A stretch of 62,411 bases of DNA. It comes from Actinomycetes bacterium. GTDB lineage: Bacteria > Actinomycetota > Acidimicrobiia > Acidimicrobiales > Ilumatobacteraceae. Numbering within the stretch: the first letter of the stretch is position 1; the number at the start of each line of letters is the position of its first letter. Positions 44,500 through 52,269 of the stretch are shown here, one piece after another. A model generated the notes under the pieces. That model saw only the letters and a program-made list of their open reading frames with translations. It was not told the DNA's origin and made no database searches. A program made the translations under genes and the position numbers. The DNA lies in NCBI GenBank assembly GCA_025359865.1, contig JANYDH010000197.1, positions 1 to 62,411 of the forward strand. Direction: 5' to 3'.

Positions 44500-44528
44500 T
44501 TGGCGTTGTGGATGTCGGGCGATAGCAT
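44500..44528 (+). promoter_or_regulatory. Predicted promoter of the infA-rpmJ-rpsM operon
   Basis: TTGGCG (44500-44505) and TAGCAT (44523-44528) are separated by 17 bases, the optimal spacing for the main sigma factor. The start point would fall near 44535, about 70 bases before infA. The 200-base gap after the aldehyde dehydrogenase holds nothing else that I can recognise. Confidence 0.6.
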
Positions 44529-44606
44529 TGATCTCTGCCCTACCGAGCCTGCGCGTGCGCGGTTCGTTCGGGGCCTGCCACGACCCACCGATGTAGGGAG
44601 CTACTC

Positions 44607-44831
44607 CTGTCCAAGACGAAAGACGACGCCATCGTGCTCGAGGGCACGATCCTCGAATCCTTGCCGAACGCCATGTTTCGGGTAGAACTCGAGAACAACC
44701 ACAAGGTGTTGGCGCACATTTCCGGCAAGATGCGGATGCACTACATCCGCATTCTGCCCGGTGACAAAGTGCAGGTGGAGCTCACCCCCTACGACCTCAC
44801 CCGGGGTCGCATCACATACCGCTATAAGTAA
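44607..44831 (+). CDS. infA: Translation initiation factor IF-1, probable CTG start
   Basis: IF-1 binds the 30S A site during initiation. The OB-fold sequence [41 protein letters not shown] and [13 protein letters not shown] is diagnostic. The family starts with an (M)SKTKDDAI-like segment; here that segment is preceded only by CTG at 44607, with AGGGAG 8 bases upstream and no ATG, GTG or TTG further up in frame. The CTG start gives the expected 74 aa; the internal GTG 44634 would remove nine conserved residues. Confidence 0.92.
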   Translation: MSKTKDDAIVLEGTILESLPNAMFRVELENNHKVLAHISGKMRMHYIRILPGDKVQVELTPYDLTRGRITYRYK

Positions 44832-44870
44832 TCGCAAACCCCCCGTCTGTCGAAAGAAGCGCACGTCACC

Positions 44871-44984
44871 ATGAAGGTCCGACCCAGTGTGAAGAAGATC
44901 TGCGAGAAGTGCAAGGTGATCCGCCGGCACGGCCGCGTCAGGGTGATCTGCGAAAACCCGCGTCACAAGCAGCGTCAAGGCTGA
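44871..44984 (+). CDS. rpmJ: 50S ribosomal protein L36, zinc type
   Basis: A 37-residue protein starting [20 protein letters not shown] and ending RHKQRQG. C11, C14, C27 and H32 form the zinc ribbon, so this is the zinc-containing form. It lies 39 bases after infA and 12 bases before rpsM, its standard place. Length and sequence are normal for the family. Confidence 0.97.
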   Translation: MKVRPSVKKICEKCKVIRRHGRVRVICENPRHKQRQG

Positions 44985-44996
44985 GGAAGTAAGGAC

Positions 44997-45377
44997 ATGG
45001 CACGTATTTCCGGCGTTGATATCCCCCGCGAGAAGCGGCTGGAGATCTCCCTCACGTATATTTTCGGCATCGGTAAGCCGACCGCGCAGAAGATCTGCTC
45101 CGACACCGGGCTCGACCCGAACCAGCGGGTGCGCAACCTCACCGAAGAAGAGGTCAACCAGATCCGCCAGTGGGTCGAGACCAACATCACCGTCGAGGGT
45201 GACCTGCGCCGCAACGTTGCCCAAGACATCAAACGCAAGATCGAGATCGGTTGCTTCCAGGGCATCCGTCACCGCAAGGGCCTGCCCGTGCGCGGCCAGC
45301 GCACCCATACCAACGCTCGCACCCGTAAGGGCCCGAAGAAGACCGTTGCCAACAAGAAGAAGGCCGTGAGGAAGTAG
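44997..45377 (+). CDS. rpsM: 30S ribosomal protein S13
   Basis: S13 (126 aa) lies in the 30S head and contacts the large subunit and P-site t[48 protein letters not shown] and the basic C-terminus NKKKAVRK are canonical. AAGGA lies a few bases before the ATG. rpsK follows after 2 bases. Confidence 0.98.
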   Translation: MARISGVDIPREKRLEISLTYIFGIGKPTAQKICSDTGLDPNQRVRNLTEEEVNQIRQWVETNITVEGDLRRNVAQDIKRKIEIGCFQGIRHRKGLPVRGQRTHTNARTRKGPKKTVANKKKAVRK

Positions 45378-45379
45378 CG

Positions 45380-45778
45380 ATGGCAAAGCCGAAGCCAGGT
45401 GGGCGCCGCCCACGCAAGCGCGAGCGCAAGAACATCACCACAGGTGTGGTGCACATCAAGAGCTCGTTCAACAACACCATCGTGTCCATCACCGATGTCT
45501 CAGGCAACGTCATTTCATGGGCGTCGTCCGGTGGGGTCGGATTCAAGGGTTCACGCAAGAGCACGCCGTTCGCCGCACAGATGGCCGCCGAGAAGGCAGC
45601 CCGCGCCGCCATCGAGCATGGTCTGAAGCGTGTCGAGGTGCAGGTCAAGGGTCCCGGCTCGGGCCGCGACACCGCAGTTCGCAGCATCCAGAACACCGGC
45701 ATCGAGGTCACGTCGATCAAAGACGTCACCCCGGTACCCCATAACGGCTGCCGTCAGCCGAAGCGTCGGAGGAACTGA
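45380..45778 (+). CDS. rpsK: 30S ribosomal protein S11
   Basis: S11 (132 aa) forms part of the platform near the E site. [28 protein letters not shown] and the C-terminal [18 protein letters not shown] are near-universal. It includes the conserved Asn-Gly-Cys near the C-terminus. rpsD begins 3 bases after the stop. Confidence 0.98.
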   Translation: MAKPKPGGRRPRKRERKNITTGVVHIKSSFNNTIVSITDVSGNVISWASSGGVGFKGSRKSTPFAAQMAAEKAARAAIEHGLKRVEVQVKGPGSGRDTAVRSIQNTGIEVTSIKDVTPVPHNGCRQPKRRRN

Positions 45779-45781
45779 CTC

Positions 45782-46399
45782 ATGGCACGGTACACCGGCC
45801 CGAAGGTGCGCATCTCGCGCCGCCTGGGCACCAACATCTTCGAAAATGAAAAGGGTCGCAAGGCCCTCGAGCGCAAGCCGTTCCCTCCCGGCCAGCATGG
45901 CCGTACCCGTCGTCGCAACGCCGGTAGCGAGTACCTCGCCCAACTGCAGGAAAAGCAGAAGGCGAAGTACATCTACGGCGTGCTCGAGCGTCAGTTCCGC
46001 CGCACCTACGACGAGGCCAACCGTCTAGCCGGCCCGACGGGCGAAAACCTGTTGCGGCTACTCGAGCAGCGCCTCGACAACGTCGTGTACCGGGCCGGTT
46101 GGGCCAGTACCCGCCCGCAGGCACGTCAGTTCGTCAATCACGGGCTCATCCACGTCAATGGCAAGCGCGTCGACATCGCGTCGTACCGCGTGCGCAAGGG
46201 TGAGGTCGTGTCATTGCCCGCAAAGACTCGTGACATGATCGTCATCCAGCACAACATCGACACCCTCGATCGCCGCGTCGTCGGCTGGCTCGAGACCGGT
46301 GACGCAGGCAAGCAGGTCACGGTTCGCGAGCTTCCCCAGCGCGAGCACATCGACGTTCCGGTGCGCGAATCACTCATCGTCGAGTTGTACTCGAAGTAA
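45782..46399 (+). CDS. rpsD: 30S ribosomal protein S4
   Basis: S4 (205 aa) nucleates 16S rRNA folding and has an S4 RNA-binding domain (about 95-160, ARQFVNHGLIHVNGKRVDI). The N-terminus ARYTGPKVRISRRLGTNIF lacks the cysteine cluster of the zinc form. S4 represses the alpha operon in enteric bacteria; I saw no matching pseudoknot here. rpoA follows after 49 bases. Confidence 0.97.
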   Translation: MARYTGPKVRISRRLGTNIFENEKGRKALERKPFPPGQHGRTRRRNAGSEYLAQLQEKQKAKYIYGVLERQFRRTYDEANRLAGPTGENLLRLLEQRLDNVVYRAGWASTRPQARQFVNHGLIHVNGKRVDIASYRVRKGEVVSLPAKTRDMIVIQHNIDTLDRRVVGWLETGDAGKQVTVRELPQREHIDVPVRESLIVELYSK

Positions 46400-46448
46400 T
46401 CCCCGGTCACGACCAGTTCCCGCATTCGGTAGAGAAGAGACGTCACAC

Positions 46449-47381
46449 ATGCTCGTCATCCAACGCCCAACCGTCGAGTCGATCGGCGACGAGGAGAGCA
46501 ACCGCCAGCGCTTCGCTGTTGGCCCGCTCGAGCCCGGCTTCGGCCACACCATCGGCAACTCATTGCGCCGGGTACTGCTGTCCAGCATCCCCGGCGCTGC
46601 CATCACCGCTGTCCGTTTCGATGACGCACTGCACGAGTTCGACACCATCCAAGGCGTTTCCGAAGACATCACCGACATCATCCTCAACATCAAAGATGTC
46701 GTGATCACCTCGGAATCCGACGAAGATGTCATCGTCCGTCTCGATGTTCGCGGACCTGCCACCATCACTGCCGGCGACATCAAGTGCCCGAGCGACATCG
46801 AGATCCTCAATCCGGGTCAGCACATCGCCACGCTCAACGCAAAGGGCCGCTTGGCTGTCGACCTCACGGTCGGCCGTGGCCGTGGCTACATCTCGAGTGA
46901 TCGCGACAACCAGAACCGCACGATCGGCGTCATCCCGGTCGACGCGATCTTTTCACCCGTACGGCGCGTCATGTTCACCGTCGAGCCAACGCGCGTCGAG
47001 CAGAGCACCAACTACGACCGACTGGTCATCGACATCGAAACCGACAGTTCGATCACCCCTCGCGACGCCCTCGCCTCTGCGGGTGCCACGTTGCGCTCAT
47101 TGGTCGACCTGGTCGCCGCGTTGTCCGATGAGCCCCAAGGCCTCGAGTTGGGTGAGGTGGCATCGATTGCGGCAACCTCGCCCGACCTCGACCTGCCGAT
47201 CGAAGACCTCGACTTGTCCGAGCGGCCGCGGAACTGCCTCAAGCGCGCACAGATCAACACCGTTGGTGAGTTGCTCACCCGTAACGAAGACGATCTGCTC
47301 AACATCACCAACTTTGGCCAGAAGAGCCTCGACGAAGTCAAGCAAAAGCTCGACGAGCGCGGCCTCACGCTGCGCGGCTGA
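46449..47381 (+). CDS. rpoA: DNA-directed RNA polymerase subunit alpha
   Basis: Alpha (310 aa) dimerises to start polymerase assembly and its C-terminal domain binds UP elements and activators. The N-terminal domain contains PLEPGFGHTIGNSLRRVLLSSIPGAAI; the C-terminal domain (about 245-310) contains the RPRNCLKRAQINTVGEL and NFGQKSLDEVKQKL helices. ATG 46449 fits the usual start MLVIQRPTVE. rplQ follows after 30 bases. Confidence 0.98.
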   Translation: MLVIQRPTVESIGDEESNRQRFAVGPLEPGFGHTIGNSLRRVLLSSIPGAAITAVRFDDALHEFDTIQGVSEDITDIILNIKDVVITSESDEDVIVRLDVRGPATITAGDIKCPSDIEILNPGQHIATLNAKGRLAVDLTVGRGRGYISSDRDNQNRTIGVIPVDAIFSPVRRVMFTVEPTRVEQSTNYDRLVIDIETDSSITPRDALASAGATLRSLVDLVAALSDEPQGLELGEVASIAATSPDLDLPIEDLDLSERPRNCLKRAQINTVGELLTRNEDDLLNITNFGQKSLDEVKQKLDERGLTLRG

Positions 47382-47411
47382 CCCGCCAGCAGATCGACAA
47401 GAGAGAACACC

Positions 47412-47783
47412 ATGCCTGCAACCCCACGCAAAGCCCGCAGTTTCGGGCATAGCCCCGCCCACCAGCGGCTGATGCTCGCCAACATGGCCGCATCGCTGTT
47501 CGCGGCCGAGGGCATCGTTACCACCGAGGCCAAGGCCAAGGCGCTGCGCCCCATTGCCGAGAAGCTGATCACGAAGGCGAAGAAGGCTCAAGAGGGCGAG
47601 CCGCTGCGTATTCACCGCATCCGCCAGATCCAGTCGTACCTCAACGACAAAGAGATGACGCACAAGCTCGTCGCCGATGTCGCTCCTCGTTACCTCGAGC
47701 GCAACGGCGGCTACCTCCGGATTCTCAAGCTCGGTCCGCGTCAGGGCGACAACGCCCCGATGGCACGCATCGAACTCGTCTGA
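47412..47783 (+). CDS. rplQ: 50S ribosomal protein L17
   Basis: L17 (123 aa) lies near the tunnel exit. RKARSFGHSPAHQRLMLANMAASLFAAEGIVTTEAKAKALRP is the standard N-terminal domain and NGGYLRILKLGPRQGDNAPMARIELV the standard end. It closes the alpha-operon part; truA follows after 14 bases on the same strand. Confidence 0.97.
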   Translation: MPATPRKARSFGHSPAHQRLMLANMAASLFAAEGIVTTEAKAKALRPIAEKLITKAKKAQEGEPLRIHRIRQIQSYLNDKEMTHKLVADVAPRYLERNGGYLRILKLGPRQGDNAPMARIELV

Positions 47784-47797
47784 GCACACCTGCGTCG

Positions 47798-48691
47798 ATG
47801 AACGCGCCGATCGAGCCCGCCGCGCCGCGGCGGGCTCGTCTCGTTCTGGCCTACAACGGGGCTGAATTCCACGGCTTCGCCGAGAACCCGGGTCAGCGCA
47901 CCGTTCTGGGAAACCTGCGCACGGCGTTGGAAAAGATCTGTCAGATCCCGCTCACGTTGGTTGGGGCGGGCCGAACCGACGCCGGGGTGCATGCCTGGGG
48001 ACAGGTGGTCAGCGGCGACCTGCCGGGTGATGTCGATCTCGACGGCCTGATTCGACGGCTCAACCGGATGTGCGGGCCGGCAATCGTTGTGAGGTTGGCC
48101 GACTGGTGCCACGACCCGCAGTTCAGCGCCCGCTTCAGCGCCACCGACCGTCTCTACCGGTTCGATGTGTGGAACGCCGAATTCGCAGTGCCGGCCCTCG
48201 CTACCACGGCCTGGCACGTGCGGCACCCGCTGCTGCTGTGGGCGATGCAGCTTGCCTGCGACCCGCTCGTCGGCGAACACGACTTCTCCTCGTTTTGTCG
48301 ACGGCCGACCGTTGATGAAGGCAAACGAGAGCCGTCTATGCGACGACGGGTCAGTAGCGCGGCGTGGCACCAAGTGGTCGACGATCATCATCGGGTCGGC
48401 CACGACGAAGGCCTGGGGCTGATCCGCTTCGAGATCCGAGCGAATGCGTTCTGTCACCAGATGGTGCGATCGATCGTCGGCATGCTGGTCGACGTCGGGC
48501 TCGCCAGACTGCACGCCGGCGACGTCCGAGGGCTGATGCTCAGCCATGACCGCACCATGATCCGACGAGTGGCCCCACCGCACGGACTGACGCTGTGGGA
48601 GGTCGGCTATGGCGAGACCGGCTCGCTGCCGGAACGACAGGTCACAGACCCGGGCGACAAACGGGAAGAACTCGGCAACACCGAGTGTTGA
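47798..48691 (+). CDS. truA: tRNA pseudouridine synthase A
   Basis: TruA (297 aa) converts uridines 38-40 of tRNA anticodon arms to pseudouridine. The catalytic aspartate is D61 in GAGRTDAGVHAWGQVV. HDFSSFCRRPTVDEG and the C-terminal NAFCHQMVRSIVGMLVDVG are typical. The ATG has no strong ribosome-binding site, so it may be translated by read-through from rplQ. Its position after rplQ is common in Gram-positives. Confidence 0.95.
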   Translation: MNAPIEPAAPRRARLVLAYNGAEFHGFAENPGQRTVLGNLRTALEKICQIPLTLVGAGRTDAGVHAWGQVVSGDLPGDVDLDGLIRRLNRMCGPAIVVRLADWCHDPQFSARFSATDRLYRFDVWNAEFAVPALATTAWHVRHPLLLWAMQLACDPLVGEHDFSSFCRRPTVDEGKREPSMRRRVSSAAWHQVVDDHHRVGHDEGLGLIRFEIRANAFCHQMVRSIVGMLVDVGLARLHAGDVRGLMLSHDRTMIRRVAPPHGLTLWEVGYGETGSLPERQVTDPGDKREELGNTEC

Positions 48692-48753
48692 ACAGGCGGA
48701 CCTGAACGACGGGACCGTCACGACGACCAGCGCAACACCTAGAGAGGCACTTC

Positions 48754-49854
48754 ATGCCGACAAAGCGCATTCTCATCTGTTCGACCCCCGTTGGACCGCT
48801 CGGCAGTGGTGTCGGCGGGGGCGTTGAACTAACACTGCATAGCTTGGTGTTGGGCTTGTCAGGTCGAGGTCATCATGTTGAAGTCGTGGCACCGGAGGGG
48901 TCGCTGCACGTCGGCGCCAGAGTGCATCAGATTCCGGGGAGCTATCAGGTGAGCAGCCAGACCGAGTCGCGCGATGCGGCCATCGCGATGCCCCCGTCGC
49001 CTGTGCTCGGAGCAATGTGGGAATGGGTTCGGCTACACCAACAGCACTACGACATCGTGCTCAACCTGGCATACGACTGGCTCCCATGGTTCCTCACACC
49101 GTTCCTGCAGGTTCCGGTGGCGCATCTGGTGTCGATGGCTTCCGTCAATGACGCCATGGACGTCGCTCTCACCGAGTTGGTGGTCGCCCGTCCTGGATCG
49201 GTGGCGGTGCATAGTTTCGCCCAGGCCGAAACCTTCCCGGCCGTCACGGAGCGCCTTCGCGTGCTCGGCAACGGTATTGCGGTCGAGCGATACGACCTGC
49301 ACGCCACCGCTGACGAACCGCGCACGCTTGGGTTCATCGGCAGGATCTCACCCGAGAAAGGCATCGACGACGTGTTTGCCGTTGCTGCGGCGACCGGCCT
49401 GACGGTGAAGGCATGGGGACTCATGCAGCACCCGTCATGTTGGCAGGCGGCGCAGGCGGCCTTCCCGACAGCAAGCGTTTCGTATGAAGGGTTCTTGCCG
49501 ACCGATGAGTTGCAGTTCGCGATCGGCGGCTGTGCCGCGGTGCTGATGACGCCGAAGTGGGTCGAGGCCTTCGGCAACGTCGCGATCGAGGCGATGGCTT
49601 GTGGCGTCCCCGTGATTGCCTATCGCCGCGGTGGCCCGGCCGAGATCGTGATCGACGGCGAGACCGGGTTTTTGGTCGAGCCCGATGATGTCGCAGGACT
49701 GGTCGACGCAGTCCGTCGACTTTCCGAGATCGATCGCGCCGTTTGCCGCCAACAGGTGGTCGAGCGATACTCGACCGACGCCATGGCCATGCGCGTCGAT
49801 GCCTGGTTCGACGACCTGATTCGGTCCAATCGGCGCGCGGACGCGAGTTCCTGA
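48754..49854 (+). CDS. Glycosyltransferase family 4 protein
   Basis: A 366-residue GT-B enzyme. The N-terminal STPVGPLGSGVGGGVELTLHSL resembles the nucleotide-sugar glycosyltransferases annotated as tetrahydrobiopterin glucosyltransferase in cyanobacteria. The C-terminal domain has LGFIGRISPEKGIDDVF, TPKWVEAFGNVAIEAMACGVPVIAYRRGGPAEIV and ETGFLVEPDD with the EX7E-type donor site. Retaining transfer of a sugar to an unknown acceptor is expected. It is lodged between truA and rplM, where most relatives have neither. The acceptor is not determined. Confidence 0.85.
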   Translation: MPTKRILICSTPVGPLGSGVGGGVELTLHSLVLGLSGRGHHVEVVAPEGSLHVGARVHQIPGSYQVSSQTESRDAAIAMPPSPVLGAMWEWVRLHQQHYDIVLNLAYDWLPWFLTPFLQVPVAHLVSMASVNDAMDVALTELVVARPGSVAVHSFAQAETFPAVTERLRVLGNGIAVERYDLHATADEPRTLGFIGRISPEKGIDDVFAVAAATGLTVKAWGLMQHPSCWQAAQAAFPTASVSYEGFLPTDELQFAIGGCAAVLMTPKWVEAFGNVAIEAMACGVPVIAYRRGGPAEIVIDGETGFLVEPDDVAGLVDAVRRLSEIDRAVCRQQVVERYSTDAMAMRVDAWFDDLIRSNRRADASS

Positions 49855-49886
49855 CCAAGGATCGCAACGAAAACGACCGCGGACGT

Positions 49887-49914
49887 TTGTCGGCGGCACA
49901 TGCCGCCGTATCCT
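49887..49914 (+). promoter_or_regulatory. Predicted promoter of rplM-rpsI with palindromic spacer
   Basis: TTGTCG (49887-49892) and TATCCT (49909-49914) are 16 bases apart. The spacer is itself an inverted repeat: CGGCGGC-ACAT-GCCGCCG (49891-49908), which could be a protein-binding site or a chance GC-rich repeat. The start near 49921 leaves a leader of about 40 bases. Confidence 0.55.
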
Positions 49915-49959
49915 TTCCGGGTTCCCTGGCGGTTCCTGCTGGGTGTCGAAGGATTCGAG

Positions 49960-50406
49960 ATGAGCACGTACAGCCCCAAAGCAAGTGAAATTAACCGCGC
50001 CTGGCACGTTGTCGACGCCGAGGGCATGGTGCTTGGTCGCCTTTGCACCGAGGTCGCCCGAGTCCTGCGTGGAAAGCACAAGACCATGTTCGCTCCGCAC
50101 ATCGACACGGGCGACCATGTCGTGATCGTGAACGCCGACAAGATCGTGCTCACCAAGGGGAAGGCACACAGCAAAAACGTGTACCGCCATACTGGTTACC
50201 CCGGTGGACTCAAGACCGAAACCTATGCGAACCTGCTGGTGCGCAAGCCGGCCGACGCAATTCGACTCAGCGTTCGTGGCATGTTGCCTCATGGCCCACT
50301 CGGCCGGCAGCAGATCAAGAAGCTGAAGGTCTACGTCGGCCCCGAGCACCCGCATTCCGCCCAGAACCCCGTCGTACTCGACATCGCAGCGGCCAAGGCT
50401 CGCTGA
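49960..50406 (+). CDS. rplM: 50S ribosomal protein L13
   Basis: L13 (148 aa) is an early assembly protein of the large subunit. [43 protein letters not shown] and [21 protein letters not shown] are canonical. ATG 49960 is chosen over an upstream frame start at 49900 because [20 protein letters not shown] matches the family start. It forms the usual two-gene operon with rpsI. Confidence 0.97.
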   Translation: MSTYSPKASEINRAWHVVDAEGMVLGRLCTEVARVLRGKHKTMFAPHIDTGDHVVIVNADKIVLTKGKAHSKNVYRHTGYPGGLKTETYANLLVRKPADAIRLSVRGMLPHGPLGRQQIKKLKVYVGPEHPHSAQNPVVLDIAAAKAR

Positions 50407-50429
50407 GTTACCAAGAGAGCTGCACCACC

Positions 50430-50825
50430 ATGGCCACCAAGCCCCTCACTCAGACCACCGGACGTCGCAAGGAAGCGGTCGCCCGTGCTCGTCTGCGGCC
50501 CGGAACCGGCACACACACCATCAACGGTCGTGCCTTCGATGCGTACTTCACCACTGCCGTGCAGCGGATGATCGTCGCCGAGGCGCTACGCGTCACCGAT
50601 ACCGAGACGGCATACGATGTCGATGCAACCATCCATGGTGGGGGCGTCAGCGGTCAGGCTGGCGCATTGCGGATGGCCATTGCGCGCTCCTTGGTCGAAC
50701 TCGACCCTGAGAGTCGCCCACTCCTCAAAAAGGCTGGCCTTCTCACGCGTGACTCGCGTAAGAAGGAGAGCAAGAAGTACGGCCTCGTCAAGGCGCGTAA
50801 GGCCAAGCAGTACACCAAGCGTTGA
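50430..50825 (+). CDS. rpsI: 30S ribosomal protein S9
   Basis: S9 (131 aa) has a C-terminal tail that touches P-site tRNA. TTGRRKEAVARARLRPGTG and the tail DSRKKESKKYGLVKARKAKQYTKR with terminal Lys-Arg are standard. It lies 23 bases after rplM. glmM follows after 36 bases on the same strand. Confidence 0.97.
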   Translation: MATKPLTQTTGRRKEAVARARLRPGTGTHTINGRAFDAYFTTAVQRMIVAEALRVTDTETAYDVDATIHGGGVSGQAGALRMAIARSLVELDPESRPLLKKAGLLTRDSRKKESKKYGLVKARKAKQYTKR

Positions 50826-50861
50826 TCCGCTGCTGCGGGTCCTGGCGATCGCAATCACATT

Positions 50862-52172
50862 GTGCTGAGGTTCGGGACAGACGGCGTTCGCGGCGTCGCA
50901 TACACCGAGGTCACGACGGAGTACGTCGCGGCACTCGGACGTGCCGCCGCTCAGGTGCTCGGCGGTGGAAATTGGTTGGTTGGCCGTGACCCTCGTGAAT
51001 CAAGTTTCGACCTCGCCGGATCCCTTGCGTCGGGCCTGGTCGATGGCGGAGCCGACGTCACCCTGACCGACGTGCTCCCCACCCCAGCGGTTGCCTACTG
51101 GGCCGCTCGCCACGATCGCCCCGCTGCCATGGTCACGGCGTCACACAATCCCTACCATGACAATGGCGTCAAAATCTTCGGACCGGGTGGGGTCAAACTG
51201 AGTGATGAGGTCGAGAGGTCGATCGAGGCGGCCCTTGCGGCCTCGGTGAAACCCGACGAGGGCTGGTACAGCTACGAACACGCCACCGAACTGGTTGATG
51301 ACTACATCGACCATCTCACTGCGATGTTCGAGCCGGGTGCGCTCGGCGGGCTCCGGGTCGTGCTCGATTGCGCCAACGGTTCGATGTCCGAGATCGCCGA
51401 GCGACCGTTCCTAGCGTTGGGTGCAATGGTTTCAGTCATCCACGCCGCTCCCGACGGTCGCAACATCAACGATGCTTGTGGTGCCACGTCGCCAGGCTCG
51501 CTGTGCGCGGCCGTGATCGAACAGGAAGCGCATCTGGGGCTCGCTTTCGACGGCGACGGCGACCGAGTCATCGCGGTCGACGAGCACGGAGATGTGGTCG
51601 ACGGTGATCGCCTGATCGCGCTTGCCGCATTGCAGCTTCGCGACGAAGGTCGTCTCTACAACGACACCGTTGTCGTCACCGTGATGAGCAACCTCGGGTT
51701 TCGTCGGGCAATGCAAGCAGCTGGTATCAAGGTCATCGAAACAGCCGTAGGTGACCGCTATGTGCTCGAGGCACTCGATGCTGGGGGGTTCTCGGTGGGG
51801 GGCGAACAGAGTGGCCACATCATCTACCGCGATCTGGCCACTACCGGCGACGGGCTACTCGCGGGCCTGCGCCTTGCCGCCTCCCTGGTCCAACGGGCCA
51901 CGTCGTTGGCCGAACTGGCCGAAGCGGTGATGAACACGTTCCCACAGGTGTTGGTCAATGTGCGGGTAGCTGTTCGTCACCCTGGTATTGCGTCGGAACT
52001 GGCTGACGAGATTGCGTTGGCCGAGCTGGCCCTTGGTGGTGAGGGCCGAGTGCTCGTTCGAGCCAGTGGCACCGAGCCGTTGATCAGAGTGATGGTCGAA
52101 GCCGCCACCGAAGAACTTGCGCGGCGCACTGCGGCGTCGTTGGCAACGGTGGTGCTTGACCGTTTCGGCTGA
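50862..52172 (+). CDS. glmM: Phosphoglucosamine mutase
   Basis: GlmM (436 aa) converts glucosamine-6-phosphate to glucosamine-1-phosphate on the way to UDP-GlcNAc. The phosphoserine is S94 in TASHNPYHDNG, the metal loop is DGDGDR, the sugar loop GGEQSGHI and the phosphate loop RASGTEPLIRV. The protein starts at GTG (VLRFGTDGVRG), the usual family start. It lies just upstream of the glmS-like gene, giving two successive steps of the same pathway. Confidence 0.95.
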   Translation: MLRFGTDGVRGVAYTEVTTEYVAALGRAAAQVLGGGNWLVGRDPRESSFDLAGSLASGLVDGGADVTLTDVLPTPAVAYWAARHDRPAAMVTASHNPYHDNGVKIFGPGGVKLSDEVERSIEAALAASVKPDEGWYSYEHATELVDDYIDHLTAMFEPGALGGLRVVLDCANGSMSEIAERPFLALGAMVSVIHAAPDGRNINDACGATSPGSLCAAVIEQEAHLGLAFDGDGDRVIAVDEHGDVVDGDRLIALAALQLRDEGRLYNDTVVVTVMSNLGFRRAMQAAGIKVIETAVGDRYVLEALDAGGFSVGGEQSGHIIYRDLATTGDGLLAGLRLAASLVQRATSLAELAEAVMNTFPQVLVNVRVAVRHPGIASELADEIALAELALGGEGRVLVRASGTEPLIRVMVEAATEELARRTAASLATVVLDRFG

Positions 52173-52269
52173 ACAACTCGCTTCGGTCGGGAGATCTTGA
52201 CGCGATCCTGATCCCTCGTCGAATGGGGCGACCGATTCGGCTGCTCACCCGTCGGTAGCCTTGTCTCGT

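Noticed and set aside
17511-44606. Island considered as a phage, integrative element or transposon
   Set aside because: No integrase, transposase, terminal repeats, tRNA target or phage genes could be seen; gene content is chromosomal metabolism.
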